NCBI GenBank assembly: GCA_005881355.1
Contig: VBDM01000313.1
Span: 1-5,276, forward strand
Direction: 5' to 3'
Source: Betaproteobacteria bacterium
Lineage (GTDB): Bacteria > Pseudomonadota > Gammaproteobacteria > Burkholderiales > SG8-39
Length of the DNA stretch: 5,276 bases
Of the stretch, positions 1 to 5,276 are shown piece after piece. How positions within the stretch are numbered: position 1 is the stretch's first letter; the number at the start of each line of letters is the position of its first letter. The position numbers and the translations under genes were made by a program. Under the pieces are notes generated by a model. That model worked only from the letters and a program-made list of their open reading frames with translations, was not told where the DNA came from and did no database searches.

Positions 1-758
1 CTGTCTTCCTGCAAGGAGGGAATGACGACCCCGATCCGTTTGCCGCCCGCGTACAGGCGCGCCCTCGCCCACCGGGCGGCGGCCTCGATCTCGTGCTTCG
101 CGGAATCGAAAGCCGCTCGCGAAACGGTGGCGGACCGGGGATCCGGCCTGCAGAAAGCGATCTCCGTTCCGAGCGCGTCGAGGAACTCCTTCGTCTGCGG
201 CGGCAGGATGTCGAACGCGTAGGCGACAACGAGCTTCGGCCGCTTCAGCTCCGGCAGGAACCGCTGCAGCGCATCCGGCAGCCGCGGGGTATCGAGGTCG
301 TTCTCGGTTTTCTTCTTGTAGTGAGTGAGCCACCGCGCGAAAGCCTCGGTGTCCTGGTTCCCGGCGCCGGGGCGGATGCGCCACAGGTTGGCGAGGTTCC
401 AGGCGTCGCGGCACTTGGCGGCCGCGCCTTCGACGGCAAGGAGGCCGCTCCCGCCGACGACCTGCTTCCAGACTTCCTCCTCCTGCGCCGGCGTGAGAAG
501 CATCGGCAGCTCCGCCGAGAGATCCGCATAGAGGCCGTCCTCGTAGAGGCGATGCACGAAAGCACCGAACGGCAGGATATCCGGCGCTTCCCAGACCGAA
601 AGTGCTTTCCCGATCTGGAAAGCATCGAACTCCAGCGTCAGCTCCCGCGACAGGCGCTTGTTGGGCGTGACGACGGCCACGCCCGCGGATCGTCCCTGCG
701 CAAGGCGCCCGAACAGGGCGCCCTTCTTCAGTACCGGCAGCTCGGCGCCCGCGCTCAT
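1..758 (-). CDS. AddB-like probable DNA repair protein (PD-(D/E)XK nuclease superfamily), N-terminal part, runs off the window
   Basis: The leftward frame starts at the ATG at 758-756 and stays open for 252 codons to the left edge, so the C-terminal two thirds or more are missing. The protein begins MSAGAELPVLKKG. It contains VVTPNKRLSREL (residues 29-40), SVWEAPDILPFGAFVHRLYE (54-73) and LLTPAQEEEVWKQVV (87-101). This is the N-terminal pattern I associate with the roughly 900-residue proteobacterial 'probable DNA repair protein' family related to AddB. AddB itself is the nuclease/scaffold subunit that processes double-strand breaks with AddA. The PD-(D/E)XK nuclease domain and any Fe-S cysteines would lie in the unseen C-terminus, so catalytic competence cannot be judged. 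The start has a modest AGTAGG ribosome site about 5 nt upstream. The gene lies 49 nt downstream of fdxA on the same strand with no clear terminator between them, so co-transcription is likely. The family call comes from recognition of the pattern, not from a search. Confidence 0.78.
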   Translation of the reverse strand, partial: MSAGAELPVLKKGALFGRLAQGRSAGVAVVTPNKRLSRELTLEFDAFQIGKALSVWEAPDILPFGAFVHRLYEDGLYADLSAELPMLLTPAQEEEVWKQVVGGSGLLAVEGAAAKCRDAWNLANLWRIRPGAGNQDTEAFARWLTHYKKKTENDLDTPRLPDALQRFLPELKRPKLVVAYAFDILPPQTKEFLDALGTEIAFCRPDPRSATVSRAAFDSAKHEIEAAARWARARLYAGGKRIGVVIPSLQED

Positions 759-807
759 GGGCGCCTACTTTAACGCGTATTGGCCAGCAGGCCGTTGAAA
801 CAACTTG

Positions 808-1131
808 TCAGCGTTCGAGATGCTGCTTCTTTTCCTTCACCTTGGCCCATTCGTCCGCGTCCGCCGGCGCGGGCTTGCGCTCGACGATCGGCTTCCAGAT
901 CTTTGAAAGATCGGCGTTCAGCGCGATCCAGTCGCGCTGCTCCGGCGGCACGTCGTCCTCGGCGAAGATCGCGTCGACGGGGCACTCGGGGACGCACAAG
1001 GTGCAGTCGATGCATTCCCCGGGGTCGATCACCAGCATGTTGGGGCCCTCGCGGAAGCAGTCGACCGGGCATACATCGACGCAGTCGGTGTACTTGCACT
1101 TGATGCAGCTCTCGGTGACGATGTACGCCAT
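808..1131 (-). CDS. fdxA: 7Fe-8S ferredoxin FdxA ([3Fe-4S][4Fe-4S], Azotobacter FdI type)
   Basis: This is a 107-residue soluble cytoplasmic electron carrier. Cysteines lie at 9, 12, 17, 21, 25, 40, 43, 46 and 50. Counting the initiator Met, this matches the Azotobacter ferredoxin I spacing. By homology C9, C17 and C50 hold the [3Fe-4S] cluster. C21, C40, C43 and C46 hold the [4Fe-4S] cluster, in the pattern [12 protein letters not shown]12 and C25 are the non-ligand cysteines. The charged C-terminal tail (about 60-107, ending KEKKQHLER) is the extension typical of this family, and the length is normal. The redox partner is not identifiable here. The start ATG gives the family-standard [10 protein letters not shown]-terminus. 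Its Shine-Dalgarno is poor: only GAG abuts the ATG, and an AAGGA lies too far upstream. It is divergent from trxA and is the first gene of a probable two-gene leftward unit. Confidence 0.96.
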   Translation of the reverse strand: MAYIVTESCIKCKYTDCVDVCPVDCFREGPNMLVIDPGECIDCTLCVPECPVDAIFAEDDVPPEQRDWIALNADLSKIWKPIVERKPAPADADEWAKVKEKKQHLER

Positions 1132-1154
1132 CTCGAAGTTGTGCTGGGTTCCTT

Positions 1155-1168
1155 GAGCGTTCGCGCTC
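1155..1168 (-). promoter_or_regulatory. small perfect hairpin in the fdxA 5' leader
   Basis: GAGCG (1155-1159) and CGCTC (1164-1168) form a perfect 5-bp stem around a 4-nt loop. The loop reads TTCG on the + strand and CGAA in the leftward transcript. It lies 24 nt upstream of the fdxA start codon. If the suggested -10 at 1180-1185 is used, it would sit near the 5' end of the fdxA mRNA. A stabilising role is inference only; a repeat this short could occur by chance. Confidence 0.35.
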
Positions 1169-1179
1169 GTTGAACCCGC

Positions 1180-1187
1180 ATTTTATC
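1180..1187 (-). promoter_or_regulatory. possible -10 element for fdxA
   Basis: On the minus strand this reads GATAAAAT, which contains TAAAAT (5 of 6 matches to TATAAT). It lies about 50 nt upstream of the fdxA ATG. At 16-18 bp spacing I see no convincing -35; the region is CGGGTC-like. It would therefore be a weak or activator-dependent promoter. Confidence 0.3.
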
Positions 1188-1212
1188 ACGCGTAGTGCAG
1201 GCGACCCGCCGG

Positions 1213-1226
1213 TTTTTCTTGAAAAA
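1213..1226. promoter_or_regulatory. AT-rich inverted repeat in the fdxA-trxA divergent region (candidate operator)
   Basis: TTTTTC (1213-1218) and GAAAAA (1221-1226) are perfect inverted arms with a 2-bp centre. They lie in an AT-rich island inside a GC-rich chromosome, roughly midway between the two divergent start codons. This could be a protein-binding site or an UP-like or bent-DNA element. It partly overlaps the T-tract of the leftward terminator-like structure next to it, so the symmetry may be incidental. No known operator consensus was recognised. Confidence 0.3.
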
Positions 1227-1247
1227 ATAACCCCTTAGATAGAGGGG
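1221..1247 (-). terminator. terminator-like hairpin with T-tract, leftward, upstream of fdxA
   Basis: Read leftward, CCCCT (1247-1243) pairs with AGGGG (1235-1231) across a 7-nt loop. It is followed at once by TTATTTTTTC (1230-1221). The stem has only five base pairs, four of them G-C, but the U-tract is good. No leftward gene lies immediately upstream. It could block antisense transcription coming out of the trxA leader, act as an fdxA attenuator if a promoter lies further right, or end a short antisense RNA. It cannot act rightward, because the A/T run is on the wrong side for that strand. Confidence 0.4.
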
Positions 1248-1255
1248 GCGCGCGC

Positions 1256-1284
1256 TTTCCCTGTCGCCGAAATTCCGCTAGCAT
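1256..1284 (+). promoter_or_regulatory. weak sigma70-like promoter candidate for trxA
   Basis: TTTCCC (1256-1261) and TAGCAT (1279-1284) are separated by 17 bp. They match the consensus at 3 and 4 positions of 6. The predicted transcription start near 1291 would give a leader of about 75 nt beginning just before the dyad at 1297-1313. Support is limited to spacing and position. Confidence 0.3.
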
Positions 1285-1296
1285 ATCCTTGAGATT

Positions 1297-1313
1297 TCGG
1301 GATCGCGTCCCGA
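1297..1313 (+). promoter_or_regulatory. perfect 6-bp inverted repeat upstream of trxA (leader hairpin or operator)
   Basis: TCGGGA (1297-1302) and TCCCGA (1308-1313) flank a 5-nt centre, TCGCG. Two more pairs are possible beyond one T-T mismatch. It lies 52 nt upstream of the trxA ATG. If transcription starts near 1291, it would form a stem close to the 5' end of the mRNA. Alternatively it could be a protein-binding dyad. Confidence 0.4.
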
Positions 1314-1365
1314 TATGAGACCCGAGCAGCGTCCGCTGCAATCACCCTGTTTCACAGAGGAAGCA

Positions 1366-1692
1366 ATGAACGAATTCATCCATCACGTCAACGACGCCAC
1401 TTTCGAAGCCGAGGTACTGAAGTCCGACGTTCCAGTCTTGGTGGACTATTGGGCCGAATGGTGCGGGCCGTGCAAGGCGATCGCGCCGGTGCTCGACGAG
1501 GTCGCCAAGGAGTACTCGGGCAAGCTCAAGGTGGCGAAGGTCAACGTCGACGAAAACCAGGAGACGCCGAAGAAGTACGTCGTCCGCGGCATACCCACTT
1601 TGATGCTGTTCAAGAACGGCAACATGGAGGCGCAGAAGGTAGGGTCCTTGTCCAAGTCCCAGCTCACCGCATTCCTTGACAGCAACATCTAA
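1366..1692 (+). CDS. trxA: thioredoxin 1
   Basis: This is a 108-residue cytoplasmic dithiol-disulfide oxidoreductase, reduced by thioredoxin reductase. The active site WCGPCK spans residues 32-37 with redox cysteines C33 and C36. The buried acid D27 and the cis-proline P77 (in RGIPTLMLF) are in place, and G93 (KVGSLSK) matches the conserved late glycine. Length and numbering follow E. coli Trx1 without gaps. I chose the ATG at 1366 because AGAGGA lies about 4-5 nt upstream and it gives the family-standard N-terminus [14 protein letters not shown]. An in-frame ATG at 1315 would add 17 unconserved residues. It is followed after 161 nt by rho; no T-tract terminator is seen between them, so trxA-rho co-transcription is plausible. 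Confidence 0.98.
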   Translation: MNEFIHHVNDATFEAEVLKSDVPVLVDYWAEWCGPCKAIAPVLDEVAKEYSGKLKVAKVNVDENQETPKKYVVRGIPTLMLFKNGNMEAQKVGSLSKSQLTAFLDSNI

Positions 1693-1714
1693 AGCCCCTA
1701 TCCTTTCGGCATAA

Positions 1715-1741
1715 GGCTGACGGCAGATTTAGCCGCCAGCC
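1715..1741 (+). promoter_or_regulatory. strong hairpin in the trxA-rho leader
   Basis: GGCTG (1715-1719) and CGGC (1721-1724) pair with GCCG (1732-1735) and CAGCC (1737-1741). This gives nine pairs interrupted by one A-C mismatch, with a 7-nt AGATTTA loop. A C-rich stretch follows rather than a T-tract, so it is not a classical intrinsic terminator. It could mark the trxA 3' end (RNase barrier) or be part of a rho leader control element. The 3' arm also fits a second partner further on. Confidence 0.5.
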
Positions 1742-1746
1742 CCCCG

Positions 1747-1780
1747 GCGCCTGCAACAGGCACAGGCTGGTTTCAGGCGC
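1747..1780 (+). promoter_or_regulatory. second inverted repeat of the rho leader with alternative pairings
   Basis: GCGCCTG (1747-1753) is a perfect complement of CAGGCGC (1774-1780), with a 20-nt loop. The same 5' arm can instead pair as GCCTG (1749-1753) with CAGGC (1757-1761) across a 3-nt loop. CAGGC occurs three times, at 1757, 1763 and 1774. In addition GGCTGG (1765-1770) complements CCAGCC (1736-1741), which is part of the upstream hairpin. Exclusive structures are therefore possible. A regulatory function is inferred, not shown. Confidence 0.4.
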
Positions 1781-1783
1781 AAA

Positions 1784-1853
1784 TCCTCCCCGTTTCGGTT
1801 CCCGGCTTTTCCGTTCGAACGGTCTGAGGTCGTTCACCCCGCTTGGGCGTTTT
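1784..1853 (+). promoter_or_regulatory. C-rich, G-poor leader segment before rho (possible rut-like region) with a 12-bp palindrome
   Basis: After the hairpins the leader becomes pyrimidine-rich (TCCTCCCCGTTTC at 1784-1796, then more C/T runs to about 1812). This is the composition Rho favours for loading on nascent RNA. A perfect palindrome, CCGTTCGAACGG, lies at 1811-1822. In E. coli the rho leader is the site of Rho autoregulation, so a similar role is reasonable but unproven. No clear Shine-Dalgarno precedes the rho ATG at 1854; GGGCG at 1845-1849 is the best candidate. Confidence 0.35.
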
Positions 1854-3113
<1,260 letters not shown>

Positions 3114-3114
3114 C

Positions 3115-3143
3115 TTGCCCGGGCGTATGATTTCGCGGATAAT
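3115..3143 (+). promoter_or_regulatory. sigma70-like promoter for rpmE
   Basis: TTGCCC (3115-3120; 4 of 6 matches to TTGACA) and GATAAT (3138-3143; 5 of 6 matches to TATAAT) are separated by exactly 17 bp. They begin two bases after the rho stop codon. The predicted start near 3150 leaves a leader of about 34 nt before the rpmE ATG. This is the best promoter match in the window. It would let rpmE be expressed independently of rho. Confidence 0.65.
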
Positions 3144-3183
3144 TTCGCCCCACTCAACACGGAGCAACAGCAAGGACAAGGCC

Positions 3184-3423
3184 ATGAAGCCGAAGATTCA
3201 CCCCGAGTACAAGGAAATCAAGGTTATCTGCAGCTGCGGAAACACCTTCACCACGCGCTCGACGCTGGGCAAAGAGCTGCATGTCGAGGTCTGCTCGTCC
3301 TGCCACCCGTTCTACACGGGCAAGCAGAAGATCGTCGACACCGCGGGCCGGGTCGAGAAGTTCCGCCAGAAATACACGCGAAAGAAGACGGCGACCAAGT
3401 CGACCAAGCAGGCTTCGGCCTGA
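3184..3423 (+). CDS. rpmE: 50S ribosomal protein L31, zinc-binding (C+) form
   Basis: This is a 79-residue protein of the large ribosomal subunit central protuberance, where L31 contributes to inter-subunit bridging. The zinc ligands C16, C18 (ICSCGN), C37 and C40 ([10 protein letters not shown]) are all present. That identifies the zinc-containing form rather than the cysteine-free zinc-starvation paralogue. The MKPKIHPEY start and [13 protein letters not shown] segment are canonical. The lysine-rich tail (about 64-79, [17 protein letters not shown]) is a little longer than the roughly 70-residue E. coli protein. AAGGA at 3172-3176, 7 nt from the ATG, fixes the start. A TTG-initiated extension back to 3115 is not supported. 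It is followed by a strong terminator. Confidence 0.98.
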   Translation: MKPKIHPEYKEIKVICSCGNTFTTRSTLGKELHVEVCSSCHPFYTGKQKIVDTAGRVEKFRQKYTRKKTATKSTKQASA

Positions 3424-3497
3424 AGCGCATCGCCGCGGGCGGTGCCGGCAGGCCGGACGCGCGGCGCCCCGTGTCGAAGTCCCCTCGCGCAACAGGT

Positions 3498-3522
3498 AAA
3501 AGGCAGCTTCGGCTGCCTTTTT
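3498..3522 (+). terminator. intrinsic terminator after rpmE
   Basis: Four A's and GGCAGC (3498-3507), a TTCG tetraloop (3508-3511), then GCTGCC and TTTTT (3512-3522). Six G-C-rich pairs are extended by A-U pairs, and the U-tract follows directly. It is symmetrical enough to act on both strands. It ends the rpmE transcript 74 nt after the stop codon. It lies only 5 nt before the Shine-Dalgarno of the next gene. Confidence 0.92.
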
Positions 3523-3527
3523 CGTCT

Positions 3528-3534
3528 GAGAAGG
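3528..3534 (+). promoter_or_regulatory. Shine-Dalgarno deciding the glycosyltransferase start
   Basis: GAGAAGG lies 7 nt upstream of the ATG at 3542, which is near-ideal spacing. It sits just after the rpmE terminator T-tract, so there is no room for a promoter between the two. Confidence 0.7.
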
Positions 3535-3541
3535 TCGCGCA

Positions 3542-5158
3542 ATGAACTTCGCGGCCGGCCGGATCACGCTGCCGCTCGCCCCGGTGCCGCTTGCGCTGCT
3601 CGTCCTCGCGTACCTTTTGCCCGGCCTGGTCGGGCACGATCCATGGAAGACCGAGGACGCCATCGGAATCGGCATCGTTCATCAGATGCTCGAGCACGGG
3701 CGGTGGATCGTGCCGCATCTCGCGGGCGAACCGTTTCTGGAGAACGGGCCGTTCCATTACTGGATCGCGGCGCTGACCGCGAAACTTTTCGGGCTGGCCC
3801 TCGCTCCCCACGACGGCGCGCGCCTCGCAAGCGGCCTGATGATGGCGGCGGTGATCGCTTTCGTGCACCTTGCCGGCCGAGAGCTCTACGCCAGGACCGA
3901 GGGGATGAGCGCGGTGCTCGCGCTGCTCGGCTGCCTCGGGCTGCTCGTGCACGCGCACGAAACGCTCGCCGAAATCAGCATGCTCGCGGGGCAGGCGCTC
4001 GCCTGGTACGGCATCGCGCTCGCGCGGCGCGAGCCCCAGCGCGCCGGCTGGCTGCTCGGCGCGGGTCTTGCCGTCGCCGCGCTCAGCAAGGGAATCCCGG
4101 CCGTGATCGCGCCGGTCGCGGTCGCGCTCGCCGTGCCGCTCGTATCGGAAGCTTGGCACCGGCGCGAATATCTGCTCAGCTTGCTTCCCGCATCGCTCGT
4201 GCCGCTCGGAATCTGCGGCGGCTGGCTCGCGGCTGCGGAAAGCCGCGCGCCCGGACTCGCCCTCGCATGGTGGCAAGCCAACGCCGTCCGGTTTGCGGTT
4301 CCGCCCGTCGAGGCGCTCGGCTACTGGGCGCAGACGCTTCTCTGGGCGACGTGGCCGGCGTGGCCGCTCGCATTGTGGACGCTGTGGGAGGCGCGCCGCC
4401 GCACATTCGAGCCCGGCATGCGAATGCTGCTCGCCGCTTGCGCCGCTTCGTTCGCCGTGCTGCTCGTGCTGAACGCTCCGCGCGAGGTCTATGGCTTGCC
4501 GCTGCTCCTGCCGCTTGCGCTCCTTGCGGGCGCCGGCGTGCCGAGCCTGCGCCGCGGCGCCGCCAACGCGCTCGCGTCGTTCGGCGTCATGAGCGCCGGA
4601 TTTCTCGGTGCGTTCATATGGCTGGGGTGGTTTGCGATGACGACCGGAGTTCCCTCAAGAATCGCGGTCCGATTCACGGCGCTTGAGCCCGGCTACGCGC
4701 CGCAGTTTTCATGGACGGCATTCGCGGTCGCGTTCGCATTGACCCTCGCCTGGCTCTGGCTGATCTTCAAGAGCGAGCGCTCGGCGTTCCGCAGCGTGAC
4801 TTTCTGGGCCGCCGGCATCACGCTGCTCTGGTGCCTCGCCATGACCCTGATCCTCCCCTGGATCGACTACGGAAAGAGCTACCGTCCGGTCGCGCAGGCG
4901 CTGAAAAAGCACATCCCCGCAGGCATGCGCTGCATCGAAAGCCGCGGCCTGGGCGAAGCGCAGCGCGCGGTGTTCGATTATCACGCCGGGGTCGTCACGC
5001 AGCGGCTCGAGCTCCGCGCCGAGAGCCGCTGCCCGCTGCTCCTGGTACAAGCCCGCCCGGGAGAGCCCGACCGCACGGGCCCGGGCTGGAAGCTTCTCTG
5101 GGAAGGCAACCGGCCGCGCGACCGCGAACGCTTCCGGCTCTATCAGAAACAATCGTGA
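3542..5158 (+). CDS. PMT/ArnT-like integral membrane glycosyltransferase (GT-C fold)
   Basis: This 538-residue polytopic inner-membrane protein probably transfers a sugar from a polyprenyl-phosphate donor on the periplasmic side. The acceptor is unknown. A first hydrophobic helix (about 10-30) leads to a loop with GHDPWKTEDAIGIG (31-44), then MLEHGRWIVPHLAGEPFLEN and GPFHYWIAAL. This is the ArnT/PMT first-loop pattern, with acidic E38-D39 where ArnT has D-E. LSKGIPAVIAP near residue 180 matches the central family motif. About 11-13 hydrophobic segments follow to about 440, including 214-232, 295-311, 344-368, 392-413 and 420-440. LPWIDYGKSYRPVAQAL then opens a soluble C-terminal domain (about 450-538). 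The frame is intact. It ends in a GTGA overlap with pgi. It is not ArnT proper on the evidence here: no polymyxin-resistance neighbours are seen, so no symbol is given. Confidence 0.85.
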   Translation: MNFAAGRITLPLAPVPLALLVLAYLLPGLVGHDPWKTEDAIGIGIVHQMLEHGRWIVPHLAGEPFLENGPFHYWIAALTAKLFGLALAPHDGARLASGLMMAAVIAFVHLAGRELYARTEGMSAVLALLGCLGLLVHAHETLAEISMLAGQALAWYGIALARREPQRAGWLLGAGLAVAALSKGIPAVIAPVAVALAVPLVSEAWHRREYLLSLLPASLVPLGICGGWLAAAESRAPGLALAWWQANAVRFAVPPVEALGYWAQTLLWATWPAWPLALWTLWEARRRTFEPGMRMLLAACAASFAVLLVLNAPREVYGLPLLLPLALLAGAGVPSLRRGAANALASFGVMSAGFLGAFIWLGWFAMTTGVPSRIAVRFTALEPGYAPQFSWTAFAVAFALTLAWLWLIFKSERSAFRSVTFWAAGITLLWCLAMTLILPWIDYGKSYRPVAQALKKHIPAGMRCIESRGLGEAQRAVFDYHAGVVTQRLELRAESRCPLLLVQARPGEPDRTGPGWKLLWEGNRPRDRERFRLYQKQS

Positions 5159-5276
5159 GCAAGCTCACCCGGTCGCCCGCCTGGCAGGCCCTAGCGGCGC
5201 ATCAGAAGCGGACCGCGAATGCGAGCCTAAGCGAGCTGTTCTCGGCTGACGCCTCGCGCGCCGAGCGATTCTCCCT
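5155..5276 (+). CDS. pgi: glucose-6-phosphate isomerase, N-terminal fragment, runs off the window
   Basis: The frame opens at GTG (5155-5157), overlapping the preceding stop codon as GTGA, and stays open for 40 codons to the right edge. The visible protein (initiator, then SKLTRSPAWQALAAHQK and LSELFSADASRAERFS) matches the conserved start of bacterial Pgi. In E. coli the corresponding pattern is AAWQAL...ADLFAKD..RFSKFS. Pgi interconverts glucose-6-phosphate and fructose-6-phosphate in the cytoplasm. Active-site regions are outside the window. No clear Shine-Dalgarno precedes the GTG (CAGAAACA), so initiation probably depends on coupling to translation of the glycosyltransferase. The assignment rests on about 40 residues but the pattern is distinctive. 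Confidence 0.85.
   Translation, partial: MSKLTRSPAWQALAAHQKRTANASLSELFSADASRAERFS

Noticed and set aside
93..773. Plus-strand open frame of 226 codons opposite the AddB-like gene
   Set aside because: Its translation is Arg/Glu/Leu-rich without motifs, whereas the minus strand gives a continuous AddB-like protein with a plausible start at 758.
783..794. GGCC-AGCA-GGCC as a terminator between fdxA and the AddB-like gene
   Set aside because: It is only four pairs with no T-tract in either direction, so it is too weak to support an end of transcription there.
770..1189. Alternative minus-strand frame of 139 codons across fdxA
   Set aside because: It is out of frame with the ferredoxin, whose nine conserved cysteines are correctly spaced.
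1200..1217. GGCG-ACC-CGCC followed by GGTTTTT as a rightward terminator
   Set aside because: The stem is four pairs with a 3-nt loop, the T-run does not directly follow, and no rightward gene precedes it.
1315..1365. Upstream in-frame ATG for trxA
   Set aside because: It adds 17 unconserved residues, lies just after the leader dyad and lacks the Shine-Dalgarno that the ATG at 1366 has.
3115..3183. TTG-initiated N-terminal extension of rpmE
   Set aside because: The extension overlaps the predicted promoter, is not conserved in L31, and the ATG at 3184 has AAGGA at ideal spacing.
3248..4276. Minus-strand open frame of 342 codons spanning rpmE and the start of the glycosyltransferase
   Set aside because: It crosses two real genes and a terminator on the opposite strand, and has low-complexity Arg/Glu/His content with no family match.
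3442..4686. Long + strand open frame of 414 codons overlapping the glycosyltransferase in another frame
   Set aside because: It is extremely rich in Arg and Ala with no recognisable motif, runs across the rpmE terminator, and is the GC-driven shadow of the well-supported membrane protein frame.

Overview
The window is an ordinary chromosomal housekeeping locus from a GC-rich Gram-negative bacterium, most likely a betaproteobacterium. The evidence for that is the trxA-rho-rpmE order, a Rho protein beginning MHLSELK, an Azotobacter-type 7Fe ferredoxin, and an AddB-like 'probable DNA repair protein'. I recognised these families from the translated sequence; no database search was possible. There are no tRNA or rRNA genes, CRISPR arrays, insertion sequences or prophage genes.

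Layout. Bases 1-1131 carry two leftward genes. fdxA (808-1131) comes first, followed after a 49-nt gap by the start of an AddB-like nuclease/helicase-type gene (758 down to the window edge, 252 codons visible). Bases 1132-1365 are a divergent intergenic region with several inverted repeats. Rightward genes follow: trxA (1366-1692), a 161-nt structured leader, rho (1854-3113), a 70-nt gap with a good sigma70-like promoter, rpmE (3184-3423), and a strong intrinsic terminator (3498-3522). Next come a PMT/ArnT-like membrane glycosyltransferase (3542-5158) and, overlapping its stop codon by GTGA, the first 40 codons of pgi (5155 to the edge).

How the genes relate. Thioredoxin, Rho and L31 are core redox, transcription-termination and ribosome functions. 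They are grouped by genome organisation rather than by a shared pathway, although the trxA-rho leader looks suited to Rho autoregulation. The glycosyltransferase and pgi are translationally coupled, which fits a loose link to sugar-phosphate or envelope glycan metabolism. The ferredoxin and AddB-like gene probably share a transcript, but no functional link is shown.

I do not see an undescribed system here. The parts worth a second look are regulatory: mutually exclusive hairpins ahead of rho, the fdxA-trxA divergent region with its AT-rich dyad and leftward terminator-like structure, and a terminator placed almost directly against the Shine-Dalgarno of the glycosyltransferase.
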